From contig JARBJD010000715.1 of the NCBI GenBank assembly GCA_033064195.1, positions 1 through 20,975 of the forward strand: 20,975 nucleotides of DNA. Direction: 5' to 3'. Below the pieces are notes generated by a model. That model did not search any database. It had not been told where the DNA came from and was given only the letters and a program-made list of their open reading frames with translations. Origin of the DNA: Blattamonas nauphoetae (lineage: Eukaryota; Preaxostyla; Oxymonadida). A program made the translations under genes and the position numbers. This document shows positions 7,986-18,038 of the stretch, in pieces (positions within the stretch are counted from its first letter, which is position 1; each line of letters begins with the position of its first letter).

Positions 7986-8062
7986 ATTGCCCCTCGCCTG
8001 AATCGAACCACCCCTAGAAACGGGTGGACACTGGAACATACCCACTGAGCTACTAGCTCCTG
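7986..8062 (-). ncRNA. tRNA-like sequence with A and B boxes (degenerate)
   Basis: Minus strand: an A-box match TAGCTCAGTGGGTA (8039-8052) and a B-box match GGTTCGATTC (8000-8009) at tRNA-like spacing. The acceptor and T-stem arms do not pair well, so this is not a convincing functional tRNA. It is better seen as a tRNA pseudogene or the pol III promoter of a SINE-like sequence. Confidence 0.45.
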
Positions 8063-8140
8063 AAAATGTTAGTTTCGACCTGTGCCTTATACCCTCGAAT
8101 GTTCAGATCTGCTATATATTCCTTTTATTGTCCACCTATC

Positions 8141-8360
8141 TACCCTCGTTAAAAAGCATGGATTTATCACGGGAACGACTTTTTACCCTCGTTAAAAAGC
8201 ACGACTTTTCTCGTCAGCGATTTTTCAAAATTAGTTAGATTTTCCTTTTTAACTTTTTACCCCCGTTAAAAAGCATGACTTTTCACGGGAGCGATCTGCT
8301 AAATCTTAATTCTTGGCCACTTGTTACCCTCGTTAAAAAGCATGACTTTTCACGGGAGCA
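8141..8360 (+). repeat. Four copies of a hairpin-forming ~36-bp unit
   Basis: Copies begin at 8141, 8184, 8258 and 8325, each close to TACCCTCGTTAAAAAGC followed by A(C/T)GACTTTTCACGGGAG. Within a unit CCC pairs with GGG and AAAAG with CTTTT around a short loop. Spacing is irregular (43, 74 and 67 bp) and the units are often followed by CTGCTATAT-like words. Confidence 0.8.
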
Positions 8361-8460
8361 TTTTGCTATATATTGAATTTATTGACAAAGTTTTCAAATT
8401 TTGAATCTGCTATAGTGTCTTTTTCGGGTATAAAGTTTCTGATTTTTCGGGATAATTTCA

Positions 8461-8715
8461 GGACCGGATAGTCTAGTGGTAATGGTGAGTGCACGCACTA
8501 CTACTACTAAGCTGAAGGTCCTAGGTTCAATTCCTGGCGGAAGCATTTAATTTCACATATCACTGCCCTTTGGCATGGTCTAGGCCCTTGGCAAGACCAA
8601 CGTACGTCTCCGGAACTCAAACCGATAAAATGAGTTCCGATGCCGGTCTAAAAGGGACCGATGAGAAGGGTCGCAACCTTCGGAACCTTGAAAAATACAC
8701 CAGCTTCCGCCAGAA
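8461..8715 (+). ncRNA. tRNA-headed structured sequence, SINE-like
   Basis: Begins with an A-box-like TAGTCTAGTGG (8469-8479) and a B-box GGTTCAATTCC (8524-8534) in a perfectly foldable T arm (CTAGG/CCTGG, 8521-8537). The 11-nt CTGGCGGAAGC (8534-8544) is exactly complementary to GCTTCCGCCAG (8703-8713), enclosing further hairpins: GGTCT/AGACC (8577-8598) and CGGAACTCA/TGAGTTCCG (8611-8639). The acceptor stem expected of a tRNA does not form. Reading: a tRNA-derived SINE or a pol III-transcribed structured RNA. The short reading frame across it is unlikely to be coding. Confidence 0.45.
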
Positions 8716-9031
8716 TCAAGGTTTTTGCTTTTTTGAAAATTTTCGAAATTTTGCTTCAACTTGAAAGTATGAAGTAACTGAACTCTGGAAGAGAATATTT
8801 CTCAAAGTTTGACAACTTTCTGAAATGAAAATGACTTTTACTTCAAGTATTTTCTGAATTGTCAATCGGCATGGAGAAAAAGCTATAGTAGTGGTGTCTT
8901 TGCCAACGTGGTTCTACTTTCGCCTTCTATACTACTTCTGACACGCACTTGCGTCACTCGTCGGAGTCATCCAGTCTTTCACCCTTGTCGAAATCGAGAC
9001 TTTCGTCAGAATATGGAATCTCACATGAAGG
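8716..9031. other. No gene seen
   Basis: T-rich at the left, mixed composition at the right. The right part may be the decayed upstream portion of the DIRS-type element, but no protein motif is visible. Confidence 0.5.
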
Positions 9032-10813
9032 ATGGAGGAAATTGTGGAAGGAGGAGGATACCACACGATGGGAATGCTGGGAGAGCCGGAGATCGAGGAG
9101 CTCAGATGGTGGAAGGAAAAGTTACAGGGGGAGATGGAAGCCAGCATCCGGCCCTTCGTTCCAACAGTGGTCGTCACTACCGACGCGTCAGAGTGGGGTA
9201 GGACGACACAGGAGGACGGGACAGACATCCTCCTCCAGTAGGACTTCTCGACAGTTGTCTTCAACATCAACCAGAGGAGTTGTGAAGTCTCATTCCTTCG
9301 CACCCTTCGCGATTTTCTGGCTGCATTGGCTTCCCACAAGTACCGAATGAGGGCCGTACATGTTCCAGGTCGAGACAATCACATTACGGACGAGTTGTCG
9401 AGAGGAGAGGACGCATTTACGTCCAAACAAACCCGCCTTCTAGAAGAGTACTGATCGCTCAACAGCGAGCCAGAAGCGACAGCGACATACTCACTTGTTC
9501 AGGACTGGGAGGGAAAGAAGCTGTGGATCCACCCTCCCATCCGACTGATCGGTAAGGTCCTCCGAAAGATGCTACACTCTTCCTGTCAGGCGGGTCTCGT
9601 CGTTCCCAGTTGGGAAGGCCGGTCCTGGACACACCTGCTCCATCAGCTGTGCCCGACTCGCCGAACGCTCGGATCGTTCGAGACGATAATGAGGATGACA
9701 GGTCAGAGTAAACCGCAAGACGACTTCGAGGGAGAAAGGCAGAAACTCCCACCAGGGATGGTGGAAGTAGCAAACAGATTACTCCCACAATCCCGCGACG
9801 CTCGAAGGAAGTGGAGGAAAGCCTTCACACTTCTTGATGAGTTCGCTGATGAAAGAGACATTGCGGACAAATAACTCGTTTCTGGCGAACTCATCGAAGC
9901 CCACTTGTTGAATTTTTCGAATTGGTTGTTCGACAAGTTCGGCGAGAAGAAGTCAACAATGGACATCGCTACTACTGTTCGCTCCACATTGCGTCTCCTC
10001 AACCCTGGGACACTTCGGGAAGACTCGCCAACTTGGAAGAAATGTCAAAAGGAAATCAACAAGAGGACCACGGCACCACCTCAAAGGAAATCTGATATCA
10101 TGTGGAACATAGAGCTGCTTTTTAAATGGGCCGATGAGAGCAGATGACATTCAGAGATCGATTTTGCAAAACAACAACGAAGAACACTCGCATTGGTCCT
10201 GGTCTTCACCTGTTTGAGACAGGCCGAACTACTGAGACTCACATGGGATTCGGTGACGTGGAAGCTCGCTGTTGAGCCACCAAGAGCCGAGCTACTTGTG
10301 TCTGTGAAACAGAACATTCTCAGCAAAGTTCACAGAACAATAACTTCCATTCGTCAAACATCGATCTCCCCATTCCACGCCCTCAGAGATCATCAGCAAC
10401 GGGTGCTCGCTCTCTTCAATTCGAAGCAGGAGGACTAGTCCCTAACACTCCCACCTTCAATGCCAGTTTGGGTTGAAGTTACAACCCTCCAAGGACTGTC
10501 GATTCAAAGCATTCGTGGAGAGACGAAAACAATCGTGCAAGAGCTGGGACTCCTGTCAATCTATAGAGGTTACACAATCAAACATGCGATGATCTCTTAT
10601 CTCAGATCTGTTCAGGACATGGACTGGGCGGATATCAACACTTTTGTTGGGTGGAATATCAACTCGACTGCCGCGCAGACGTGGCACAACATCCAAGTCG
10701 CAGACAGAGCGGACATTCAGATTCGGATAGCTGACCAACTGTATCTGCCGAACGCGGACGACACGGTAGGACTTGGCACACAAAACTGTGTCAGTGCGCA
10801 AATCTTGTCCTGA
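9032..10813 (+). mobile_element. DIRS-type tyrosine-recombinase retroelement (fossil fragment)
   Basis: Parts in order. An RNase H region has EELRWWKEKL, then VTTDASEWG near 9170-9200, then VHVPGRDNHITDELSRGE near 9350-9410, the usual end of DIRS RNase H. A linker region follows, then a tyrosine recombinase with LRQAELLRLTW near 10205-10240 and the YTIKHAMISYL/GW segment near 10570-10650. DIRS elements use a tyrosine recombinase instead of a DDE integrase. No reverse transcriptase core is left, and no terminal or internal complementary repeats were recognised. Broken, with several (about five or more) breaks; probably an old insertion. Confidence 0.75.
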
Positions 10814-10915
10814 GTGTCGACAAATTTGCCAGTTTCTAGTTGACAACAGGCAACGTTATTAATTGGTCAGATCTGATTCTTCTAAGAGTTCTGAAGTGAC
10901 ACCGGCGAAGTTTGA

Positions 10916-12115
10916 ATGACTTGGTTTCGGGTTTTTAAACTTAGATTTCACATTTTTTCACCATGTTGTGGAGTATATCTAAATCTGAATCTTAAACGTT
11001 CCTCGATCGCTTCTCTACTCGTTCAAAAAGTTGATCTCGTCCAATCTACATCCAGTTCAAGTGGTCCAGTCTCTACAACGACATCAACGATCCAAAATAA
11101 GGCGTACGATCCTCCCAAGCAAGTTCGTGAAGCGATGGATGAACACACACTAACATCGAAAGATAGTCAAACGAGACTGATGGAAGCAATTGGTGATGTT
11201 CTCAAAGATGACTGTCTACCGAAACTACGAGGAGCACCATGCTACTCGTTGATTGTTGACGAAGCGACGGACATCATTCACTGCAGTCAACATGCCGTCA
11301 TCGCACAGTTTTGGGATGGGTGTGATATCAAATGTCATATTCTTGGAATAAATCAAATCCATCAAACGTTCCAGTACTTCTCCCACTACTCAAAACGTGT
11401 ATCACTAGTCCTCAACGAATTCAGGCCCATCATACTGCTTCTATGTGAGAAGTCGTTCTGCGATGATGAAAAGGTGAAGTAATTGAGGAATGGAATGGCA
11501 TGGACCTTTGTAGCAGAAGTATGTATGCTCGATTCCATCGTTCAGACTCTATCCCTCGTCTCTCGCGAAAGGAAACAAATGACAAAAGAACGTATCTGAA
11601 GACACTTAAAGAAAAACGAATTCAATATGTTGGACATTTCCCCCAATTCGATGTAACAATTGACATTCAACAGGAAGAACGAGCCTCTCATCTCTTCGAG
11701 AATGTCATCAAACAAATGGAAAAAAGATTCCCCCAATATCAGAACTGGTTCGTTTTGAGTTTCTCCAGTATTGGCAAGCTCAAGACCTTTACTGTGGCTG
11801 TTAACATAACGTTGGAACTTTTTTTTCAAAATTCACAACACTTTATCCCCACTACACCACTCGGGAAACAGTTGAAGCTGAATGGACTGTCTAGGCACAG
11901 ACAATGAAGCGACTGAACATCCACACCACAAAGAAATCCAGTGAAATTCTCCATCTATCAGACATCCGGCGATCATCTATCTCACCATCCCAACCACCAG
12001 TGTGTCAGTGGAGAGAATCAAAACAAGACTACGAAACAGATGACAAGAAACTAGACTGAATACCATTCTCAGAGCTGTACAGTCGAAATCATATCCTTCC
12101 GCGATTGTGTTGCAC
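10916..12115 (+). pseudogene. hAT transposase remnant (DUF4371-like type)
   Basis: The frame at 10916-11482 contains LRGAPCYSLIVDEATDI followed by QHAVIAQFWD, matching the first catalytic block of hAT transposases (SxxxDExTD, then a VxxRF/Y-like strand). A second frame (11500-11907) has a helical segment. A third frame at 11975-12040 reads LTIPTTSVSVERIKTRLRNR, the hAT dimerisation motif with the usual SFS block before IKTRL missing, ending in TGA at 12041. The pieces lie in different frames with internal loss, so the gene is dead. Terminal inverted repeats and the 8-bp target duplication were not found. It sits between the DIRS fragment and the Tc1 element. Confidence 0.65.
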
Positions 12116-12405
12116 TTCAGTCTTTGTTTCTTTTCCGTTTCAGTTGTTTTATTCATCAATTCAAATCAGTGTAGATATTCGACATTCGACATGATGTGCA
12201 GGAAAACGGTGGCTGAGATCTGACCCAGAAAGTTCAGATTTGCGAAACAAAACGTTCAAGACTGTTTTAGGTGAAATGGAAGAAAGTAATCTGAAAGTGA
12301 GATGACAGATCGTATCTTATCTCAAGGAAAACATCAAAGAGCGTTTCTGTAGTTAAAAGTCGACGAATCAATACCCTCGCAAGAGTCCATCGAAAAAAAA
12401 AGTGA

Positions 12406-13493
12406 ATGGTTCCTCGTTTGTCCACAAAAAAAGTCTCCTTTTCCTATTATATTCTCATTTGAACATTCCTAGACTCAAAAACGATGGAGACTTAGTCCCC
12501 AAGCCAAAAAAAGAGATCCTTCTCAAGCGGAAGGCTGGCTTGTCGGTCGCTGCGATCGGAAGGCAAATCCACAGATCGGAGAGTACCATTCGGACCTTTC
12601 TCAAAGGTTGGCTAAAAAATCCAAGAAAGAAACGAAGCATACAGAGGACTTACACGCGATGCACAACGGTCCAGGAAGACGCCATGATACTCGCTGAAAT
12701 TGACTGCAATCGCTTCAAATCAAAAAGAGATATCAAAGAAAAACTTGCCAAGACACACCAGATTGTTGTTTCTGAATCTACAATTGGGAGGAGAGGAAAG
12801 GAGAACGGGATCTCCCAACATCCCGTCAAGAGAAAGCCCCTGCTTCGATCCATCAACATTGAGAAGCGTTTGTCGTTTGCACGGGATCATGTGAAGTGGA
12901 GTCAACAAGATTGGAAGCGAGTCCTCTGGAGCGACGAAGCAATGGTTTGCCTAAAAGAACCGAAAGGGAAAGTGTTCGTATGGAGGAAAAAGGGGGAAGA
13001 ATATGATCCGAAATGTGTACTACATACAGTCAAACATTCGGTCCACTTGATGGTTTGGGGTTGTGTTGGATGGGGTGGAGTTGGGAAGCTTGTCTTCATA
13101 AAAGGTAAGCTTGAACAAAAACAAAACCTGAAAATAGTAAAAAAACACGTTCATGACCATGGAATTCAGCTCTGCGAACAACCTTTCATATTCCAACAGG
13201 ACAATGACCCGAAACACTCTTCGAAACTCGTCCAAAGTTGGATCGCGCGACAAACCTTTTCCACCATGATATGGCCACCTCAAAGCCCCGACCTTTCACC
13301 AATCGAGAACGTTTGGCGCAATATGAAAGTAAAACTGAACAAAAGAGATTGTCATACTGTTGACGATTTGAAGATTGCGATAAGAAGTGTGTGGAACAAG
13401 GATCTCTTGAGTTGCATCCAGTCTTCAATCTTATCCATGCCAACGAGGATTGCTGAAGTCCTGACCAACAATGGATCCTGGACACATTATTAA
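12406..13493 (+). CDS. Tc1-type (DD34E) transposase
   Basis: Cut-and-paste transposase that acts on its own element ends. The body is open to a TAA at 13491-13493. Counting from a GTG at 12402 (363 codons): two helix-turn-helix regions (about 36-70 and 88-137), then a DDE core with Asp178 in LWSDEA, Asp267 in FQQDNDPKHSS and Glu302 in SPDLSPIENVW, 34 residues after Asp267, the Tc1 spacing. There is no in-frame ATG at the 5' end. A plausible start is the ATG at 12406-12408 joined by a 64-nt GT-AG intron (12409-12472) to ACTCAAAAACG, giving MTQKRWRLSPQ. That frame then needs one base fewer in the A run near 12507-12513 to join the body, so the start may be damaged. Terminal repeats not identified. 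Confidence 0.8.
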
Positions 13494-13798
13494 GGAGACG
13501 GAACTGGTTGTGGGTTGGAGAGATGAACCCACATTCTTTTTCTTTTTCCATTCACGCACTACCAGATACTTTTTCCAGATAGTCGAAGTGTCCAAAGTGG
13601 AGAAAATAGAGAAATATTGAGTTCTTATGAGAATTAAATGTGTGGATTGTTATTCCTAAACCGCGGACTGATGTGACAGTGACTGTATGTGAACCGGTAA
13701 CTCTCACAGCAGAGCAAGTGACATGGATTGTGACTTGTTACAAAGAACTGGAAAAACCACGGGAAGTTGAGATGAAACAGGACATCTTGGTGTCCCTT

Positions 13799-13858
13799 CT
13801 AGTAGTGTGAGCACACCTCGAAAATTAATAATTCACGCACTTTTCGGTGTGGGACTAG
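13799..13858. repeat. Imperfect hairpin
   Basis: CTAGT at 13799-13803 pairs with ACTAG at 13854-13858, and CACACC(TC)GAAAA at 13812-13824 pairs with TTTTCGGTGTG at 13841-13851 around a 16-nt loop. It could be a transposon end, a transcript 3' structure or chance. Confidence 0.4.
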
Positions 13859-14233
13859 TACGGACCAACTAAGACACTAATAAATTGTAACATGAAATCC
13901 TGGCGCTATTCCGAGAAATCCTCAAAATTTCCCGTTTTGCCCAAGAAAATAAAGTGATCCAGCCATATCTTCATTCCCTCTGAACCAATTTTGATGATTT
14001 TTTTCTAAAATCGTTTTTTTGGTGAAAAGTTTTTTTTGAAAAAAAAGATAAAAAATTGTGGGTATCTGGGACGATGAGAAAACACACAATTTTTTCCCCA
14101 GAAAAATTTCATGGGTTTTTTTATTTTTTTGAGTGTCTTTGATCGATACATATACAATATAAACGCTTTTTCTTCGGTGCAAAACGGACGTCTGGTCGTG
14201 GAGAAATGACACAAAAACGTTTCAAAAAAGAAC

Positions 14234-14302
14234 AATATTGTCCTATAGAGCGAAATGAGGCACTTTGTCACCCATTCGCTGTCACAAATATGGGACAATA
14301 TT
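14234..14302. repeat. Imperfect 69-nt hairpin
   Basis: AATATTGTCC (14234-14243) is exactly complementary to GGACAATATT (14293-14302). Inside, AGCGAAATG (14249-14257) pairs with CATTCGCT (14273-14280) with one bulge. Confidence 0.5.
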
Positions 14303-14520
14303 TTTGACATCATCGTTCAAAACCAAGAATGGACAATTTCTCAAAATCCGTAAATCCTTCACAAATTGAGATGATATGTATTCTTTAATTGAGATTCTTG
14401 AAGTTTTGATCTCCAAGACTGCTCAACTGTCCGATGTGGTGTGATCGAACCATAATTGTGATATTCTGTCAGAGATTTTCTGAAAAGGGCGTTTTCCGAT
14501 TTCGCTGTCTGTCTACTGCA

Positions 14521-15010
14521 ATTTTGTCATGAATAAAATTCCCATCAGTATTCTGGATACAGTATGTTCTCTCTATTTTGTCATCTCACATCAATCTAAC
14601 ATATTTGGCTTCTCCGTCGTTTTTTCGCGTTGTTCCTCCTCTATCTCACCTGTATGCTCATTTTTTCTTTCTTCTATCTCTCTCTCCCAGCAAGACATCC
14701 TCACAGTGCTCAACACTTTCTCCTTCCAACATCCCTTCCCTCAGCTGAGAAAAGCTCAGTGCTTCCCCCCATCACAGGCTGTGAAGAAAAGAAGTGAGAT
14801 AAAACTCGGTGTGCTCTGCCCTCTAATCTTTGCATCTCTTTGAACATCTCTCAGTCAGCATATCTGCATCCTCGTTGACCAAGCACCCCTCCCACACGTC
14901 TTCACTCCTCTCTCGCCCAACCTCGCCTTCCCCCTGCCATCAGAGGTTCGATCTCTCCCTCTCCATCATTTTTCCTTCCCTCATTGTAGCTTTTCCGTTC
15001 GATCATTTCA
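14521..15010 (+). other. Pyrimidine-rich stretch, possible 5' exons and introns of the LCAT-like gene
   Basis: The plus strand is strongly C/T-rich, like the recognised introns downstream. At least one intron-like segment is visible (GTATGCTC at about 14651 to CTCCCAG at about 14690). I could not recognise the N-terminal LCAT blocks, so exon borders here are not called. Confidence 0.3.
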
Positions 15011-16683
15011 CGTGATGGAAACTTCGCCTGTGTTGTCATTTCCACGGGATGGATGAAGAACATCAGACAAACGTTCAACACAACAGCCATGACCAATCTG
15101 ACAGTACCCATTTCAACGTTCATGTGAAAGACTTCGGCAGATTGTTTGTGTGCCTCTACCCACTTTTCATCCCCCTCATCCTCCATCACTGTCGTCCATT
15201 CCTCCCAACTTCTCCTTCACTCTCATTTCTGTTCCTATAGGGCGTCAATTTCCTCAACAGCTGACTGGACAAACTCACGAGAGCTCTTTCCAAAGCAGGC
15301 TATGTCGAGCGGAAGTATCAGAACGCTGCCCCTGTGTGTCCCTCAATCTCTCTCATTCTTTCTTTTCTTCATACTTCTTTTCTCGTCTAGGTTAGTATGA
15401 TTGGAGACTCGTCAATGTCAACGACAACCCAACCTTTCCGTCTGACAAAGATCTCAAAACGCTAGTCGAACCCGCCTTCCGCGCGTGTGTCCCCCTCTTC
15501 CCCATTCCTCACAGTAACAACAACAAGAACGTCGTGCTGTGCGGGCACAGTACAGATGACATTGTCACCCACCGCTTTCTGCAAGTAGCGTCGTGGACCA
15601 GTCCTGGATAGACACATACATCTTTGCTGTCATCACTTCGGGTGCTCCCTTCGGTGGTGCTCCAATGGCGGATGGGTTTTCAGCGTCACCACGAAAGTGA
15701 CTGTTCTCATGGGTATGCTGGGAGAGCTGAGCCTTCTTTAGGTATTATTGATGATTCACACCATTTTTCTGTTGTACTCGTTCATTCTTTGTCGTTCTTT
15801 CCGTCGCAGATAGGAGCATTAACCATCAACATTCTGACACGGGATCGCGCCTCTCTGCACTGGATGATCCCCAACAAGAACACCTTCGACGACGACTGCG
15901 TCGTTTTCCGGCTCATAAGTGTGCTTTCCACTTCATCCTTCATCTTATTGACCATTTTCGTTCACATCTTCAAATCACCCACAATCCTCTCCCCGTCTCT
16001 CCTCTGTCATCTCCTCCCTTCCCCCACTCTCTCCTTCTCTAACTCTCCCATCTCTCCCATCTTGTAAAGGTGACAATGTGTGCAAAATCATAATGAAGAA
16101 CATGACGTGGACTGACAACAAGGCAGGCAAGGCCTGTGTGAAGACAGCCGTCCAACGCACACGAAACAACACCGACCAGCCTCTCGTCCTACCGAAGGTG
16201 ATGACACACGTGATGTACTCGATTGGTCTGTATTCCTCCTGTTTCTGCCATTCCCATGCTCTCTCCATCATTCTCCGTTTATCTTGCCTTTTCTGCCCAT
16301 CATTCGTGTTTCCTTCTTTTCTGATCTTCTTCATCGTCGTTAGGTATCAATGCCACTGCCGGTGTGATTCTGAATGCAACCAGTCAGCGCTGGTCGTCAG
16401 ACACGCATTCTGATTACTACATGGATGGTGATGGCACAGTTCCGACTGTTTCACTCAGTAGTGTGTCTCTTTCCCGATCCATCTCTCTCTGTGCCCTTTC
16501 TTGCCATTCTTCTTGCTCTCCCTTCCCTCGCCTTATTCTCCCCTCTTTTCTCGTCCTTCGCAGTCACCCCACTGGTGGAGAGACACCTCGCTCGTTTAGT
16601 TCCACACATACCGTGGCTGTGACCACATAGGCATTCTTCAAGATGCCGTCCCCATTGCCCGTATTTTGGACATCATTGCCTAG
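15011..16683 (+). pseudogene. LCAT/PDAT-family lipase-acyltransferase, multi-exon, decayed
   Basis: Family role: serine alpha/beta-hydrolase that moves or releases phospholipid acyl chains. Exons inferred: about 15011-15147 (VHVKDFGRLF), 15241-15333 (LTRALSKAGYVERKYQNAAP), 15396-15741 (YDWRLV, then VVLCGHSTDD, WIDTYIFAVITSGAPFGGAP), 15810-15918 (LHWMIPN), 16070-16225, 16344-16457 (DGDGTVPTVSL), 16564-16683 (CDHIGILQDA). Introns 93, 62, 68, 151, 118 and 106 nt, all GT-AG. The triad would be Ser (15549-15551), Asp in DGDGTV and His in CDHIG. Damage: TGA at 15262-15264, frameshifts after HRFLQ near 15590, after GGAPMA near 15670 and in the last exon, TAG at 16597-16599, and GHS followed by TDD where the family has a glycine-rich elbow. 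Probably a pseudogene. Confidence 0.75.
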
Positions 16684-16698
16684 GCAACTGCCGAGGAA

Positions 16699-17793
16699 AT
16701 GGAATATGATGACTCACTCAACCCTCCCGACATTTTTTTAGCCGTCTATGTTCTTTCACCACACCTTTATCCTACTGCCTTTACCATTCTGTACTTACAG
16801 AGAGTTCCATGCTTTTACTAAATACTGGACCGACATGGTGTCTAGACTATTGTGGAGAGACGTATCTTGATTCTATCCAGAGTCATCGAATCCTAATCCT
16901 CCGTCATGAGGGCCGATCCGTTCTCATCCTCCGTGTCATCCTCCATCTACTCATGGATAATACCTCCAACCAAAGCGAAAGCCAAAGTAGCTGCTGCTAA
17001 TCAGGCTAAACTAAAGACTTCTACGGCACCGAAGACAAAATAGAAGACGCAAGGATCCACCCCAGTCACATCACTACATCGCACTCCATCACACCCGAAT
17101 GTCTCAGTGAAACGAAGTCATGCTCTTGGCCCAGCGGACCAGGTCAAACAAGCTCTCTCAGCACAATCGACGCTGCCACCGTTGAGTTCGAACATCAAGA
17201 CTCTCCAAATGTTGCTGCCAATCAATGAAAAATTGGAGACGTCCATGCATAGTGTTGTTGAGGAAACATTCGTTTCGATATGTGACTTGTCTCAAGGAAC
17301 AACTGACGAAAAGATTCACCTCGTCAAACCACCCACTCTCCCTGTCCTCATCTGCTTGCTTGAACACCCTAACATGGACATCACACATGAATTCGTCACA
17401 ACGTTGCACAATATTATCCTCGCTGGCGCCCTGATGATACCGGACAACGAATCACACACAGTTTTGACAAAAGGAAGATTCTGGAAATTTACCAAGAATT
17501 TTACAGTCGTGAACGAGGAAGGCTTTTGAGGACAGTAAACGTACAGCTGCGAATACGCTGTGCGTTCTTCACAGAATGAAATTGCTGGACGATGAGTTCA
17601 AGCCGATCATCGCCACGCTTTCCGCTGAAATTGCAAACGGAGAAGATAATAAGAAATCCTACGCGCTTCAAGCAGTCCCATCTCTGACTGACATCACTGG
17701 TCTCCATTTACTCATTCCTCCTCATTTAATCACAATCTCTCACTGTTTCTTCGTTGAAAACCACCGGCTCTTCTTGACGCGAGTATTTTGCAG
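16699..17793 (+). pseudogene. Host-like gene of unknown function, intron-containing, decayed
   Basis: Begins 15 bp after the LCAT-like stop with MEYDDSLNPPDIFLA (16699-16743). A 57-nt GT-AG intron (16744-16800) leads to EFHAFTKYWTDMVSRLLW, in a frame one base off, perhaps a T-run indel near 16733. Next comes a Lys/Ala-rich basic stretch (PTKAKAKVAAANQAKLK) and a long helical region: LQMLLPINEKLE, PVLICLLEHPNMDITHEFV and KLLDDEFKPIIATLS. Alternating helices with LP.L...L.H patterns suggest an armadillo/HEAT-like fold, but no family is recognised. Disruptions: in-frame TAG at 17041-17043 and a frameshift near 17515-17525. A further GT-AG intron is possible at 17700-17793 (starting GTCTCC, ending TTTTGCAG). 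Confidence 0.5.
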
Positions 17794-18038
17794 CAAAGAC
17801 AATCAAACACTCAGATGTAACGTGTTCAATTCCATCTTCGGCCTCAACTGAGTTTCGGATTGCGTTTAGCAACGATTTTGCCACTCAGACAGTTTCTCCA
17901 TCATTGCTGTCAATCGACGCCCACTCACTCCCACCTCCTCGCTTTCTAACTTATCTCCACCCACCAGTCACTTTACACAACCATGAAACTCTCTGCTTTG
18001 CCTCCATCGCAGACAAGTGTTGTCCAGTCGTCGAATGA
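17794..18038 (+). other. Open frame, possible last exon of the preceding gene
   Basis: After a TTTTGCAG acceptor the frame stays open for about 80 codons without any Met (for example STEFRIAFSNDFATQTV) to a TGA at 18036-18038. The composition is protein-like (Ser/Thr/Pro-rich), with no known motif. It may be the 3' end of the gene to its left. Confidence 0.25.

Larger units (their letters stand above)
13494..14520. other. No gene; T-rich DNA with two long hairpins
   Basis: No coding frame on either strand looks real; the minus-strand frames near 13922-14313 are Phe/Lys-rich products of A/T runs. The left part may be the 3' flank and end of the Tc1 element. Two imperfect hairpins are listed separately. 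Confidence 0.5.

Noticed and set aside
7986-8062. Functional tRNA gene
   Set aside because: A and B boxes are present but the acceptor and T arms do not pair.
8141-8360. CRISPR-like array
   Set aside because: Only four units with irregular gaps (43, 74, 67 bp), in an intron-containing eukaryotic setting, without cas genes.
8461-8544. Functional tRNA gene
   Set aside because: The T arm folds but the 5' end cannot pair with the 3' end as an acceptor stem, and the anticodon arm is unclear.
9459-10002. Minus-strand frames opposite the DIRS-type element
   Set aside because: They are shadows; RNase H and recombinase motifs are on the plus strand.
13922-14313. Two overlapping minus-strand frames of about 100 codons
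   Set aside because: Phe/Lys-rich products of A/T runs without motifs.
14529-15015. Plus-strand Ser/Pro-rich frames
   Set aside because: Composition is that of C/T-rich introns; no protein motif.
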